Source: an uncultured Collinsella sp. (GTDB taxonomy: Bacteria; Actinomycetota; Coriobacteriia; Coriobacteriales; Coriobacteriaceae). Taken from it: a stretch of DNA of 37,715 nucleotides. The notes below the pieces were generated by a model. That model saw only the letters and a list, made by a program, of their open reading frames with translations, was not told where the DNA came from and did no database searches. The stretch lies in the NCBI GenBank assembly GCA_902479135.1, contig CABSNU010000020.1, forward strand, positions 1 through 37,715, read 5' to 3'. The translations under genes were made by a program, and so were the position numbers. This document shows positions 15,988 to 23,366 of this stretch, piece after piece (the first letter of the stretch is position 1; every line of letters begins with the position of its first letter).

Positions 15988-16091
15988 GCCGCTCTGCCGG
16001 AGCCGCCCTTATATCATTCCATGCTCAAACATTCTCGCTTCGCTGCGAAACTGCGCGTGGAACGATATAAGGGCGGCTCCGGCAGAGCGGC
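15988..16091 (+). repeat. Nested inverted-repeat element, copy 1
   Basis: 34-base arms (15988-16021 and 16058-16091) pair with one mismatch around a 36-base loop. The inner arms and loop (about 16011-16068, from ATATCATTCCATGCTCAAAC to GTGGAACGATAT) recur in inverted orientation in copy 2. The outer arm sequence is unique to this copy yet self-complementary. Confidence 0.85.
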
Positions 16092-16168
16092 TGCGTTTAC
16101 TTACTAGCAGCTACTTCGGTATCCCCTCCATTAGAACCTGCAAAGGTAAAACAGGAAAATATAAATAC

Positions 16169-16217
16169 AGTAAGCCGATTCGACAAAGGGACAGCCCCTT
16201 TGTCGAATCGGCTTACT
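16169..16217. terminator. 22-bp perfect hairpin
   Basis: The arms 16169-16190 and 16196-16217 are exactly complementary with a five-base loop ACAGC. The centre reads GACAAAGGG...CCCTTTGTC. It probably acts as a bidirectional terminator or is a member of a dispersed intergenic repeat family. Confidence 0.8.
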
Positions 16218-16250
16218 AGAAAAGTAAATATTGTTTCAAGCGAGTAGCCG

Positions 16251-16353
16251 CCCGCCCGCCTCTCTCACATATCGTTCCACGCGCAGTTTCGCAGCGAGCG
16301 AAGCGAAGCGAGAATGTTTGAGCATGGAATGATATGTGAGAGAGGCGGGCGGG
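16251..16353 (-). repeat. Nested inverted-repeat element, copy 2
   Basis: 29-base arms (16251-16279 and 16325-16353) pair with two-base-level variation only near the loop. The core is the reverse complement of copy 1 with about nine extra bases of a GCGAA/AGCGAAGCG type repeat. The outer arms (CCCGCCCGCCTCTCTCAC) differ completely from those of copy 1 but still pair with each other. Confidence 0.85.
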
Positions 16354-16370
16354 AGGGATACGAGCGCCCC

Positions 16371-16401
16371 GCGAGAATGTTTGAGCACGCGATGATATGT
16401 G
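16371..16401 (-). repeat. Partial copy of the nested element core
   Basis: GCGAGAATGTTTGAGCA followed by TGATATGTG repeats the right half of copy 2 with a few changes. The matching left half is missing, so this is a decayed or truncated copy. Confidence 0.65.
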
Positions 16402-16442
16402 TGGGTCCCGGGTGAGAGGCCGACCCTACATGTTGAAAATGA

Positions 16443-16886
16443 TTAAGCGATGCCGCTGGAGCCGAAGCCTCCTTTGCCTCGGTCGGTTTCGTCTAGCTCT
16501 TCTACTTCTATGAGATTGACCGTGGGGACTTCTTGGATGACGAGTTGGGCAATGCGGTCGCCTTTGTTGATTTGGATGTTGTTGGAGGGATCCAGGTTGA
16601 TGAGGATAACCTTGAGTTCTCCTCGGTAGTGGGCGTCGATGAGGCCAGGCGTATTGACTATAGACAGGCCCTGTTTGATGGCGAGACCGCTACGGGGCTG
16701 GACGAAGCCGGCGTAGCCATCGGGCAGGGCGATGGCCAGCCCAGTGGAGACCAGACGGCGTTCAAAGGGCTTCAGGACGCAGTCCTCGTTGGAGCGCAAA
16801 TCCAAGCCGGCATCGGTGGGATGGGCGTATTTGGGAAGCTCGACGGTGGGGTCGAGACGCTTTATGTTGACGGTAATGTTGGGCAT
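16443..16886 (-). CDS. dut: Deoxyuridine 5'-triphosphate nucleotidohydrolase
   Basis: 147 residues, standard trimeric dUTPase size. Motif 1 is HPTDAGLDLRS (22-32), motif 2 is PRSGLAIKQG (64-73), motif 3 is NTPGLIDAHYRGEL (78-91) with the catalytic Asp about 84, motif 4 is KGDRIAQLV (108-116), and motif 5 is RGKGGFGSSG (136-145), the flexible nucleotide-capping tail. It hydrolyses dUTP to dUMP, keeping uracil out of DNA and feeding thymidylate synthesis. The start lies four bases after the nrdR stop, with AAGGTGA as ribosome-binding site, so the two nucleotide-metabolism genes are co-transcribed. Confidence 0.95.
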   Translation of the reverse strand: MPNITVNIKRLDPTVELPKYAHPTDAGLDLRSNEDCVLKPFERRLVSTGLAIALPDGYAGFVQPRSGLAIKQGLSIVNTPGLIDAHYRGELKVILINLDPSNNIQINKGDRIAQLVIQEVPTVNLIEVEELDETDRGKGGFGSSGIA

Positions 16887-16890
16887 GGAA

Positions 16891-17334
16891 TCACCTTAGC
16901 TTGTCGAGCTCTTGCAGAAACTCATCGACGTCTTTGAAATCGCGGTAGACCGAGGCAAAACGGATGTACGCCACCTTGTCGATCTTTGCCAAGCGCTTGA
17001 GCACCATGTCACCCAACTCATGGGACGTGACGGCCGTCAGTGTGCGAGAGCGCAGCTCGACCTCGATGTCGTCGATAATCTCATTGAGCTTCTTAGTGTC
17101 GATATCGCGTTTGATAGTGGCGCGCATCAAGCCGACGAGCAGCTTATTGCGATCGAACCGCTGCTTGGTTCCGTCTGACTTAATGACCTCGATTGGGTCT
17201 TCGCATCGCTCGAACGTTGTAAAGCGATAGTTACACGAGCAACATTCGCGACGGCGCTTAATGGTGTTATTTGACTCCTGCATACGGGAATCAACGACGC
17301 GGGTATGTGCCTTGCCGCATTTGGGACAGCGCAT
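16891..17334 (-). CDS. nrdR: Transcriptional repressor NrdR
   Basis: 147 residues. The zinc ribbon uses C3/C6 (CPKCG) and C31/C34 (CCSC), followed by RFTTFERCE. An ATP-cone domain occupies about 46-136 (VIKSDGTKQRFDRNKLLVGL and on). NrdR represses ribonucleotide reductase genes in response to dATP/ATP. It is paired with dut, which fits deoxynucleotide homeostasis; no nrd gene is in the window. Its start codon (17334) and ribosome-binding site are enclosed by a perfect 12-bp inverted repeat (17329-17340 with 17361-17372), so translation may be controlled by mRNA folding. The gene lies downstream of the YneA-like gene, on the same strand. Confidence 0.95.
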   Translation of the reverse strand: MRCPKCGKAHTRVVDSRMQESNNTIKRRRECCSCNYRFTTFERCEDPIEVIKSDGTKQRFDRNKLLVGLMRATIKRDIDTKKLNEIIDDIEVELRSRTLTAVTSHELGDMVLKRLAKIDKVAYIRFASVYRDFKDVDEFLQELDKLR

Positions 17335-17372
17335 GGTACCTCCTCTTAAACGATAACAAGGGTACCATGCGC
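17329..17372 (-). promoter_or_regulatory. Inverted repeat enclosing the nrdR translation start
   Basis: GCGCATGGTACC (17329-17340) is perfectly complementary to GGTACCATGCGC (17361-17372). On the minus strand the start codon lies in the 3' arm and AAGAGGAGG in the loop. In mRNA the stem would mask the AUG while exposing the ribosome-binding site. It could also act as a weak terminator after the YneA-like gene. Confidence 0.6.
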
Positions 17373-17385
17373 AGCGCGATAATGA

Positions 17386-17838
17386 TTACGAACGAGCAGG
17401 AACCTTAAGATGCGCACCGGCGGCGAGCGAACCATGCTCCAGATGATTGACGTTACGGATCATGTCGGAAGTCTCTTGCGTGGAAAGGCCTTCGATAGGA
17501 TATTCCTCGGCAAGAGACCAAAGAGAATCGCCAGGCTGAACGCGAATGGTCTCGTAGGTAACGTTGGAAACGGACTCGGCATACGCGGTGTGGCGAGCGC
17601 TAAAGACCGACGTAGCAAGGACAAAGAAGAGCGTAAACGAAACGGCAACAGCGACAATCGTCGGAACCTTCAGGGCAACGCGGGCCGGCGCGACTGCAGC
17701 CTGCTGATTGCGAGCAGACTTTACGGTCAAAGGCTGAAAGCCGGAGCGGCCACCCTGAACAACAGTAAAAGTGGGTTCCGCAGGCATCTCGAGCTTAAGG
17801 GCGAGGTTTCCCTGGACCATATTCGTTGCTTTCATCAT
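17386..17838 (-). CDS. YneA/DivS-like LysM membrane protein, SOS-linked
   Basis: 150 residues with an N-terminal cytoplasmic part (1-56), one transmembrane segment (about 58-79) and an extracytoplasmic LysM domain (97-147: RVQPGDSLWSLAEEYP ... LAAGAHLKVP). Size, topology and position divergent from lexA match the YneA/DivS/Rv2719c group, SOS-induced cell-division suppressors in Firmicutes and Actinobacteria. Two LexA boxes overlap its promoter: a TTGACA -35 at 17948-17953 on the minus strand, an ATAATA -10 at 17925-17930, one box in the spacer and one downstream. ATG 17838 and 17835 are both possible; the former is preceded by GAGGAG. Division inhibition is inferred from family and context. 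A VVQGGRSGF motif at 26-34 recurs in the RodZ-like protein. Confidence 0.75.
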   Translation of the reverse strand: MMKATNMVQGNLALKLEMPAEPTFTVVQGGRSGFQPLTVKSARNQQAAVAPARVALKVPTIVAVAVSFTLFFVLATSVFSARHTAYAESVSNVTYETIRVQPGDSLWSLAEEYPIEGLSTQETSDMIRNVNHLEHGSLAAGAHLKVPARS

Positions 17839-17906
17839 GTTCTCCTCTCGCGTGTTTTGCTGAGAACAGTTTTATCAAGCCGCGCGGACAAAAATGTCTA
17901 GCGCGA

Positions 17907-17918
17907 GAACGAATGTTC
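17907..17918. promoter_or_regulatory. LexA (SOS) box 1
   Basis: GAAC-GAAT-GTTC, the core of the Gram-positive/actinobacterial CGAAC-N4-GTTCG box. It lies downstream of the yneA-like -10. Confidence 0.8.
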
Positions 17919-17924
17919 GGTTAT

Positions 17925-17953
17925 TATTATCTTCGAACAGTTGTTCCTGTCAA
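17925..17953 (-). promoter_or_regulatory. Promoter of the yneA-like gene
   Basis: On the minus strand, TTGACA (17948-17953) and ATAATA (17925-17930) are separated by 17 bases. The spacer contains LexA box 2, so LexA should block polymerase directly. Confidence 0.65.
17934..17947. promoter_or_regulatory. LexA (SOS) box 2
   Basis: CGAAC-AGTT-GTTCC, 28 bases after box 1, in the spacer of the yneA-like promoter. Confidence 0.85.
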
Positions 17954-17961
17954 GCAAAATT

Positions 17962-17975
17962 CGAACATTTGTTTG
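17962..17975. promoter_or_regulatory. LexA (SOS) box 3
   Basis: CGAAC-ATTT-GTTTG, exactly 28 bases after box 2 and 24 bases before the lexA start codon, placed to autoregulate lexA. Confidence 0.8.
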
Positions 17976-17998
17976 ACATGGGTAGAGAGGATGCCCTG

Positions 17999-18643
17999 AT
18001 GGCTCGCAAAATTACCAAGCGTCAGCAGCAAATTTACGACTTCATCAAGGAATATCAGCAGGAGAAGGGTTATCCGCCCAGCGTGCGCGAGATGGCTTCT
18101 GCCGTGGGACTTTCCTCCCCCAGCACCGTGCACGCCCATCTATCTGCCCTGGAGGCGCGCGGGCTACTCAAGCGCGATGCCACCAAACCGCGCGCCCTGG
18201 AACTCTTTAACGAGGACGGTTCCTCTGTCTCAATTTCTAAATCTGACGAGCCCACCGCACCTCGCGGAACGGTCTCGCTACCGCTCCTTGGTCGCGTCGC
18301 GGCTGGGATTCCCATTCTGGCAGAGCAGAATATCGAAGACACGTTTACTATCCCGACCGAAATCGCCACCGATCAGGGTTCCTTTATCCTTGAGGTGCAT
18401 GGGGGCTCAATGATCAATGTCGGCATCTTCAATGGCGATTACATCATCGTCCGTGAACAAAAGAGTGCCATGAACGGCGAAATTGTCGTGGCCATGATTG
18501 ATGGTTCGGCGACCGTCAAGACGTTCTACAAGGAGCAGGGACGCGTACGCCTGCAGCCCGAGAATGACACCATGGAGCCTATCTATGCAACGAATCCCGT
18601 TATCTTGGGCAAAGTCGTCGGCTTGATGCGCCGGTTCTCGTAA
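17999..18643 (+). CDS. lexA: SOS repressor LexA
   Basis: 214 residues from ATG 17999, eight bases after GAGAGG. An upstream in-frame extension would read through the LexA boxes and is rejected. The winged helix (1-70) has KRQQQIYDFIKEYQQEKGYP and SVREMASAVGLSSPSTVHAH. The self-cleavage site is A102-G103 (RVAAGIP); the catalytic dyad is S137 and K174 in GGSMINVGIFNGD and ATVKTFY. RecA filaments stimulate cleavage and open the SOS regulon. The residue before SM is Gly where many LexA proteins have Asp (GDSM). It is transcribed divergently from the YneA-like gene, with three LexA boxes between. The next gene starts on the last base of its stop codon. Confidence 0.96.
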   Translation: MARKITKRQQQIYDFIKEYQQEKGYPPSVREMASAVGLSSPSTVHAHLSALEARGLLKRDATKPRALELFNEDGSSVSISKSDEPTAPRGTVSLPLLGRVAAGIPILAEQNIEDTFTIPTEIATDQGSFILEVHGGSMINVGIFNGDYIIVREQKSAMNGEIVVAMIDGSATVKTFYKEQGRVRLQPENDTMEPIYATNPVILGKVVGLMRRFS

Positions 18644-19347
18644 TGCAAAAACGCATAACCATCTTTGATACCGTCCGCGGGTTTACGATGATTTCTATGG
18701 CAGGTTTTCACGCTTGCTATGATCTCGCCTACCTGTACGGCTGGGATATGCCCTGGTTTACCCAGACTGTCTTTCAAGACGTCTGGCGCGCCAGCATCAG
18801 CTGGGTATTTTTGTTTATCGCGGGTTGGATGTGCACTCTTTCGCGCAACAATATCAAACGTGCCGCCAAATACGCCTTAGCAGCACTCGTTGTCTGGTTG
18901 GCAACAACACTTGTCTCATTCGACGATTCGGTTAATTTTGGCATCATCTACTGCATGGCCGCATGCACCGGCATCGTGGCGTTGACCGATCCCGTCCTTA
19001 AGAAGATAACGGCGAGATGGGGCATGCCCCTATGCCTTGTGTTGTTCGCCCTCACCTGGAGCATCCCCAAAACGATCTACCCTGTCCCCTACCTGGCGTG
19101 GCTGGGATTTCCGAGCCCTGGGTTTGTCTCAGGTGATTACTACCCCATCATCCCGTTTATCTTTATGTATCTTGCAGGATACTTCGCCGCACACATAGCG
19201 AAGAGTATCGATAAGACCGTCCCTAGCTGGGCCTACGCCAACCCCCTGCCGGCGCTCGCCAGCCTTGGACGTCACGCTCTCCCCTTTTATCTGCTGCATC
19301 AGCCCATCATTCTGGGCATTTTGGAGATCGTCTACTCGGTGCGATAA
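18643..19347 (+). CDS. DUF1624/HGSNAT-like multipass membrane protein
   Basis: 234 residues with about seven membrane segments. It opens with ITIFDTVRGFTMISMAGFHACYDL, the DUF1624 / heparan-alpha-glucosaminide N-acetyltransferase catalytic-domain pattern of R-G and a membrane histidine. LHQPIILGILEIVY near the C-terminus is the other family landmark. In the human enzyme a transmembrane His accepts acetyl groups; bacterial relatives probably transfer acyl groups to envelope sugars, but the substrate is unknown. Its ATG overlaps the lexA stop (TAATG), so it is translationally coupled to lexA and presumably SOS-induced with it. Its 3' end overlaps the convergent hflX by 16 bases. Confidence 0.78.
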   Translation: MQKRITIFDTVRGFTMISMAGFHACYDLAYLYGWDMPWFTQTVFQDVWRASISWVFLFIAGWMCTLSRNNIKRAAKYALAALVVWLATTLVSFDDSVNFGIIYCMAACTGIVALTDPVLKKITARWGMPLCLVLFALTWSIPKTIYPVPYLAWLGFPSPGFVSGDYYPIIPFIFMYLAGYFAAHIAKSIDKTVPSWAYANPLPALASLGRHALPFYLLHQPIILGILEIVYSVR

Positions 19348-20621
19348 CGCTCGAGCCGCGGTGCAATACGAGCCGGCAGTTTCGCCACAATGCGAACGCC
19401 GTCCTCGAGATATTCCTCATGCAGAAGGGTTCCCTGCTCATGCACCAGCGTAATGAGAGCGCCCTCACGATACGGGATATCAGCGGAGAGCAACACATCG
19501 GTGGCAGCTGCCTCGCGAGCAATCCGGTCGACGAGATCGTCGAGCCCCTCGCCCGTTTGGGCCGAGAACAGAACGGCCTCCGGATAGCGACGACGGAAAC
19601 TCAATCGATCGACGCTATCGAGAAGATCGATTTTATTGAATACGGTCAGCGTTAAACGCTCTCCGGCGCCGATCTCATCAAGCACGCGGTCGACAGCCTC
19701 CAGCTGCCGCTCATAGTCCTCGTCAGACGCATCTACGACTTTGAGAATTAGATCGGCACCCAAAACCTCGGACAGCGTCGATTTAAAGGCATCGACCAGA
19801 CCATGCGGCAGCTTTTGAATAAAGCCGACGGTATCGGTAATCGTCATGCCGCGACCGCCGGGCAGACGATACGAACGCGTCGTCGGGTCGAGCGTAGCAA
19901 ACAGCTTGTCCTGCGAAAGTACCGTAGAGCCGGTCAGACGATTGAGCAACGTCGATTTACCGGCATTGGTATAACCGGCTAACGCGACGCGAAACGCCGG
20001 TGACTCAATGCGACTCTTGGATTGAACATCGCGACGCTGTTCAACCTGCTTGAGCTCACGACGAAGCGCAGCGATCTTATTACGAATGAGGCGACGGTCG
20101 ACCTCGAGCTGACTTTCGCCCTGACCAAAACGTGAGCCGATGCCGCCGCGCGTCTGCTCCTTGGCGAGATGGCTCCACATGCCACGCAGGCGAGGCAACA
20201 AATATTGAAGCTGTGCCAGCTGTACCTGCAGGCGTCCCTCACGCGTCTGAGCATGCAGGCCAAAGATATCCAGGATCAGTGCAGTACGATCGATAATCTT
20301 TACCGGCTCGCCCACGGCTTTCTCCAAATAGGATTGCTGCGAGGGGGTCAGGTCGTCGTCAAAAATAACGACATCGGCATCCATGCGATGCACCAGGCCG
20401 CACAGCTCCTCTACCTTACCGGAACCGATAAACGATTTAGGATACGGCTTTACCAAACGCTGCGACAAGCGTGCCACGCACTGGGCACCAGCTGTGTGGG
20501 CAAGACGCTCCAGCTCATCAAGCGAGCGATCGAGCGGCCATGCATTGTCGCGCCACTCAACACCAACTAAAATGGCACGCTCGGGCTCGGGTGCCGTGGG
20601 AACAAGGGGGAAACGGGGCAT
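19332..20621 (-). CDS. hflX: GTPase HflX
   Basis: 429 residues. The N-terminal HflX domain includes FIGSGKVEEL and VVIFDDDLTPSQ. A glycine-rich linker region (RLRGMWSHLAKEQ, TRGGIGSRFGQGESQLEVDRR) leads to the GTPase domain: G1 GYTNAGKST (216-224), G3 DTVGF (263-267), G4 NKID (329-332). HflX binds ribosomes and splits or rescues stalled ones, especially under heat or antibiotic stress. It is the last gene of the rny-GHKL-spoVS-miaB-miaA-hflX series, and its ATG overlaps the miaA stop (TAATG). The miaA-hflX pairing is the same as in E. coli. The C-terminal end overlaps the convergent membrane-protein gene. Confidence 0.95.
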   Translation of the reverse strand: MPRFPLVPTAPEPERAILVGVEWRDNAWPLDRSLDELERLAHTAGAQCVARLSQRLVKPYPKSFIGSGKVEELCGLVHRMDADVVIFDDDLTPSQQSYLEKAVGEPVKIIDRTALILDIFGLHAQTREGRLQVQLAQLQYLLPRLRGMWSHLAKEQTRGGIGSRFGQGESQLEVDRRLIRNKIAALRRELKQVEQRRDVQSKSRIESPAFRVALAGYTNAGKSTLLNRLTGSTVLSQDKLFATLDPTTRSYRLPGGRGMTITDTVGFIQKLPHGLVDAFKSTLSEVLGADLILKVVDASDEDYERQLEAVDRVLDEIGAGERLTLTVFNKIDLLDSVDRLSFRRRYPEAVLFSAQTGEGLDDLVDRIAREAAATDVLLSADIPYREGALITLVHEQGTLLHEEYLEDGVRIVAKLPARIAPRLERYRTE

Positions 20622-21559
20622 TAGGCAGCCTCAATACGATGCAGGATATCCTCAACGACCTCATCGATCGTACATTCATCCATATCAAACCACACGATAC
20701 GGTCATCGCGCTTAAACCACGAAAGCTGACGCTTGGCATAACGACGCGAACGCATCTTAATGAGTTCGCGAGCCTCATCCATGCTCATCACGCCATTGAA
20801 AGCATCAATGATCTCTTTATAGCCAATTGCCTGCATCGACGTCAGGGCATCTCCCAGCCCCTGGCCCATAAGACCGCGGACCTCATCGACAAGACCCTGC
20901 TCAAACATCAGATCGACGCGCTGGTTAATGCGCTCGTAGAGCACCTCGCGATTACGCGTCAGACCAAACCATAGGGCATGATAATGCTCGTGCGGAACAC
21001 TAAACTGCGACTTTTGCTGCGCATAGGAGACGCCATCATCATGCATCTCGAGTGCACGAATCACACGGCGCACGTTATGGGGATGAATAACAGCAGCCGA
21101 TTCTGGATCGCGCTCGGCAAGCAAGGCATGCAGTTCTTCCTCGCCAATACGCTCGGCAAGCTCCTGATAGCCCGCACGACGATCGTCCTCAAGTTCACCC
21201 GAGGGAAAGTCCATCTCATCGAGGGCGGCCTTGAGATACAGCCCCGTACCTCCGCAAAAAACCGGCAGGCAACCCGAACCAAGGAGACGTTCAACATGCG
21301 CGCGAGCGTCGGCCTGATAAAGCGCAGCAGAATATGCCACACCCGGCTCTACAATGTCGACGAGACGCAGCGGCGCCGTGCACTCATCGGGCGCCATCTT
21401 TGCGGTACCGATGTCCATGCCGCGATAGATTTGCATCGCATCGCACGACAGCACTTCGGACGAAAGACGAGCTGCCAAACGGTCGGCAACATCACTCTTA
21501 CCAACCGCCGTCGGACCGACGATCGCAACGGCGGAAAGACCTGCCCCGGGAGAAACCAT
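20621..21559 (-). CDS. miaA: tRNA dimethylallyltransferase
   Basis: 312 residues, normal for MiaA. The P-loop is GPTAVGKS (15-22), followed by SEVLSCDAMQIYRGMDIGTAK, with the catalytic Asp in SCDAMQIYR. VFCGGTGLYLKAAL and, later, RSRRYAKRQLSWFKRD follow. It adds a dimethylallyl group to N6 of A37 in tRNAs reading UNN codons; MiaB, encoded just upstream, then methylthiolates the product. Both overlaps (miaB stop/miaA start and miaA stop/hflX start) are TAATG. This makes a compact tRNA-modification and ribosome-rescue module. Confidence 0.96.
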   Translation of the reverse strand: MVSPGAGLSAVAIVGPTAVGKSDVADRLAARLSSEVLSCDAMQIYRGMDIGTAKMAPDECTAPLRLVDIVEPGVAYSAALYQADARAHVERLLGSGCLPVFCGGTGLYLKAALDEMDFPSGELEDDRRAGYQELAERIGEEELHALLAERDPESAAVIHPHNVRRVIRALEMHDDGVSYAQQKSQFSVPHEHYHALWFGLTRNREVLYERINQRVDLMFEQGLVDEVRGLMGQGLGDALTSMQAIGYKEIIDAFNGVMSMDEARELIKMRSRRYAKRQLSWFKRDDRIVWFDMDECTIDEVVEDILHRIEAA

Positions 21560-22935
21560 TAGCGCGGCTCGCCCACAACGGAGCCGGACAAATACCAGGT
21601 CTTGGCAACGTCAACGTCAACATCAACGATCTTGCCAACAAGCTGATCGATGCTGTAACCCTCGGGGATAGGCGCATGCACAGTCTGATTCTTGGGACTC
21701 TTGCCCAGCAGGACCGCGTCGTTCTTTTTACTCGTTCCCTCAATGAGCGCCGGAACCACAGTATGAAGCTCACCCTGGTTATACTCGTGTGCCGTGGTCT
21801 CGATAACCTTAACCAGACGGTTGAAACGCTCGAGAATAACCTCATGCGGCGTAGGATCGTCAATCTCGGCGGCCGGGGTACCGGCGCGCTTGGAATAGAT
21901 GAAGGTATAGGCCTGAGCATAGCGGACCGTCTCGGCAAGTGAGAGCGTCTGCTCAAAGTCTTCTTCAGTCTCACCCGGGAAGCCAACGATAATGTCGGTC
22001 GAGAGCGCGATATCGGGCATGCGGTTGCGAATGCGATCGACAAGGCCCAGATAGTCCTCGCGTGTATAACGGCGATTCATCTCTTTGAGGATCCGCGTCG
22101 AACCTGACTGGACGGCCAAGTGCAGCTGCGGCATAACGGCAGGCGTCTCGGCCATGGCGTCAATGGTCTCGGGCAACAGGTCCTTGGGATGCGAAGACGT
22201 AAAGAAGATGCGCTCCACGCCCGTATCGCCCACGGCACGCAGCAAATCGGCAAAACGCGGCTTGCCAAACAGATCGCGACCATATGAGTTAACGTTTTGG
22301 CCCAGCAGCGTAATCTCACGCACGCCCTGGCGCACCAAACCGGTCACCTCGTCGACAATCTCCTCGAAGGGGCGGCTCTTTTCGCGACCGCGCACGTACG
22401 GCACGATGCAATAGGTGCAGAAATTATTGCAGCCCGTCATGATGGGCACCCAGGCGTGATACTGAGTCTCGCGATGCCACGGCATGCTCATGGCATCCGT
22501 ATCCTCATGCTCATTGGTGCGGATATGACGCTTACCATCAAGGAACGCCTCGGCAATGAGCTCGGCCACATGTGCAATGGAATGCGTGCCAAAGATGACA
22601 TTGACGTTATCGACGTTGGTGAGCAGGCCCTCGCCATCGCGCTGCGCGATGCAACCGCCAACGGCAACCACGCGCTTGCCCGAAGGCGAAGGCGGCAGGC
22701 TTTTGCAGGAATTGCACTGCCCGTACAGGCGAGTATCGGCGGCCTCGCGCACGCAGCACGTCATGAAGACAACGATATCGGCATGCGCGGGATCGAGCGC
22801 CATGAGGCAGCCATACGAATCAAGCAGACCGCTCACACGCTCGGAGTCGTGCTGATTCATCTGGCAGCCAAAGGTGCGGATAAAGTAGGTTTTACCGGCA
22901 AGAATATCGCGTACGGAACGCTGGTCCATGTGCAT
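21559..22935 (-). CDS. miaB: tRNA-2-methylthio-N6-dimethylallyladenosine synthase
   Basis: 458 residues from ATG 22935, five bases after AGGA; a TTG further upstream lacks support. The N-terminal UPF0004 domain holds cluster ligands beginning with FGCQMNQHDSE. The radical-SAM motif is CNNFCTYCIVPYVRGREKSR (CxxxCxxC). A C-terminal TRAM domain ends the protein (EGYSIDQLVGKIVDVDVDVA). It adds the methylthio group to i6A37 of tRNA. A second methylthiotransferase, RimO, lies at 29563-30912; the motif HDSERVSG and the adjacent miaA make this one MiaB. It is co-transcribed with spoVS upstream and miaA downstream. Confidence 0.95.
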   Translation of the reverse strand: MHMDQRSVRDILAGKTYFIRTFGCQMNQHDSERVSGLLDSYGCLMALDPAHADIVVFMTCCVREAADTRLYGQCNSCKSLPPSPSGKRVVAVGGCIAQRDGEGLLTNVDNVNVIFGTHSIAHVAELIAEAFLDGKRHIRTNEHEDTDAMSMPWHRETQYHAWVPIMTGCNNFCTYCIVPYVRGREKSRPFEEIVDEVTGLVRQGVREITLLGQNVNSYGRDLFGKPRFADLLRAVGDTGVERIFFTSSHPKDLLPETIDAMAETPAVMPQLHLAVQSGSTRILKEMNRRYTREDYLGLVDRIRNRMPDIALSTDIIVGFPGETEEDFEQTLSLAETVRYAQAYTFIYSKRAGTPAAEIDDPTPHEVILERFNRLVKVIETTAHEYNQGELHTVVPALIEGTSKKNDAVLLGKSPKNQTVHAPIPEGYSIDQLVGKIVDVDVDVAKTWYLSGSVVGEPR

Positions 22936-22974
22936 AAGTCCTAACGATGGGGAGCGAAACAAGGCGAGCAGAAG

Positions 22975-23292
22975 CTATGCCACAGGCTTAACATCATCCA
23001 TGACGACGTTATCCATAGCAGCTCGATTGATCTGGTGAACGTAGATAGAAAGGCGGATGGCCGTGCGCGACTCCCCGTTAATGAGGATGTCGGAGAACAC
23101 GGGCGCGCAGGAAATATCAAAACCGGTTGGAATCAAAAAACCGCGCGCGATAGCAACGGCCTTAATGGCCTGGTTGACGGCACCGGCGCCGACACACTGG
23201 ATGTTGACGGGCACACCATCCTTGACCATGCCGGCGATGGCGCCGGCAACGGACGCGGGCGATGATTTGCTTGATACCTTCAGGCAATCCAT
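22975..23292 (-). CDS. spoVS: SpoVS-family protein
   Basis: 105 residues from ATG 23292, after AGGAG; an upstream in-frame extension has no ribosome-binding site. MDCLKVSSKSSPASVAGAIA and GVPVNIQCVGAGAVNQAIKA are hallmarks of SpoVS, a small Alba-like nucleic-acid-binding fold. Family members in sporulating Bacilli affect late sporulation and septation, but the family is widespread in non-sporulators, where its role is unclear. Typical SpoVS is about 86 residues; this one has a short extra tail (VVMDDVKPVA). It lies between the GHKL ATPase and miaB in the RNase Y operon, so an RNA-related function is plausible but not shown. Confidence 0.88.
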   Translation of the reverse strand: MDCLKVSSKSSPASVAGAIAGMVKDGVPVNIQCVGAGAVNQAIKAVAIARGFLIPTGFDISCAPVFSDILINGESRTAIRLSIYVHQINRAAMDNVVMDDVKPVA

Positions 23293-23343
23293 GAAGAAAC
23301 TCCTGCATTTAAAAGTACGTTTTAACTGCAATAACTGTATCGT

Positions 23344-23359
23344 ACCGAGTGGACTCGGT
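23344..23359. promoter_or_regulatory. Perfect palindrome before spoVS
   Basis: ACCGAGT-GG-ACTCGGT lies just after the GHKL gene stop and 52 bases before the spoVS start. It could be a weak terminator, an attenuator or an operator. No T run follows on the minus strand. Confidence 0.4.
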
Positions 23360-23366
23360 AAAGGCA

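Larger units (their letters stand above)
15978..16442. other. Repeat-dense gap between convergent genes
   Basis: 465 bases without a gene, between the glycosyltransferase stop and the dut stop. It holds three long inverted repeats (15988-16091, 16169-16217 and 16251-16353) and a fourth partial copy near 16371-16401. At least one hairpin should act as a terminator for each of the converging genes. Confidence 0.85.

Noticed and set aside
15988..16401. Repeats at 16 kb considered as a CRISPR array
   Set aside because: Only two to three copies, in opposite orientations, without uniform spacers, and no cas genes nearby.
17894..17998. N-terminal extension of LexA
   Set aside because: It would run through all three LexA boxes and add unconserved residues; ATG 17999 has the ribosome-binding site and starts the family's usual MARKITKRQ.
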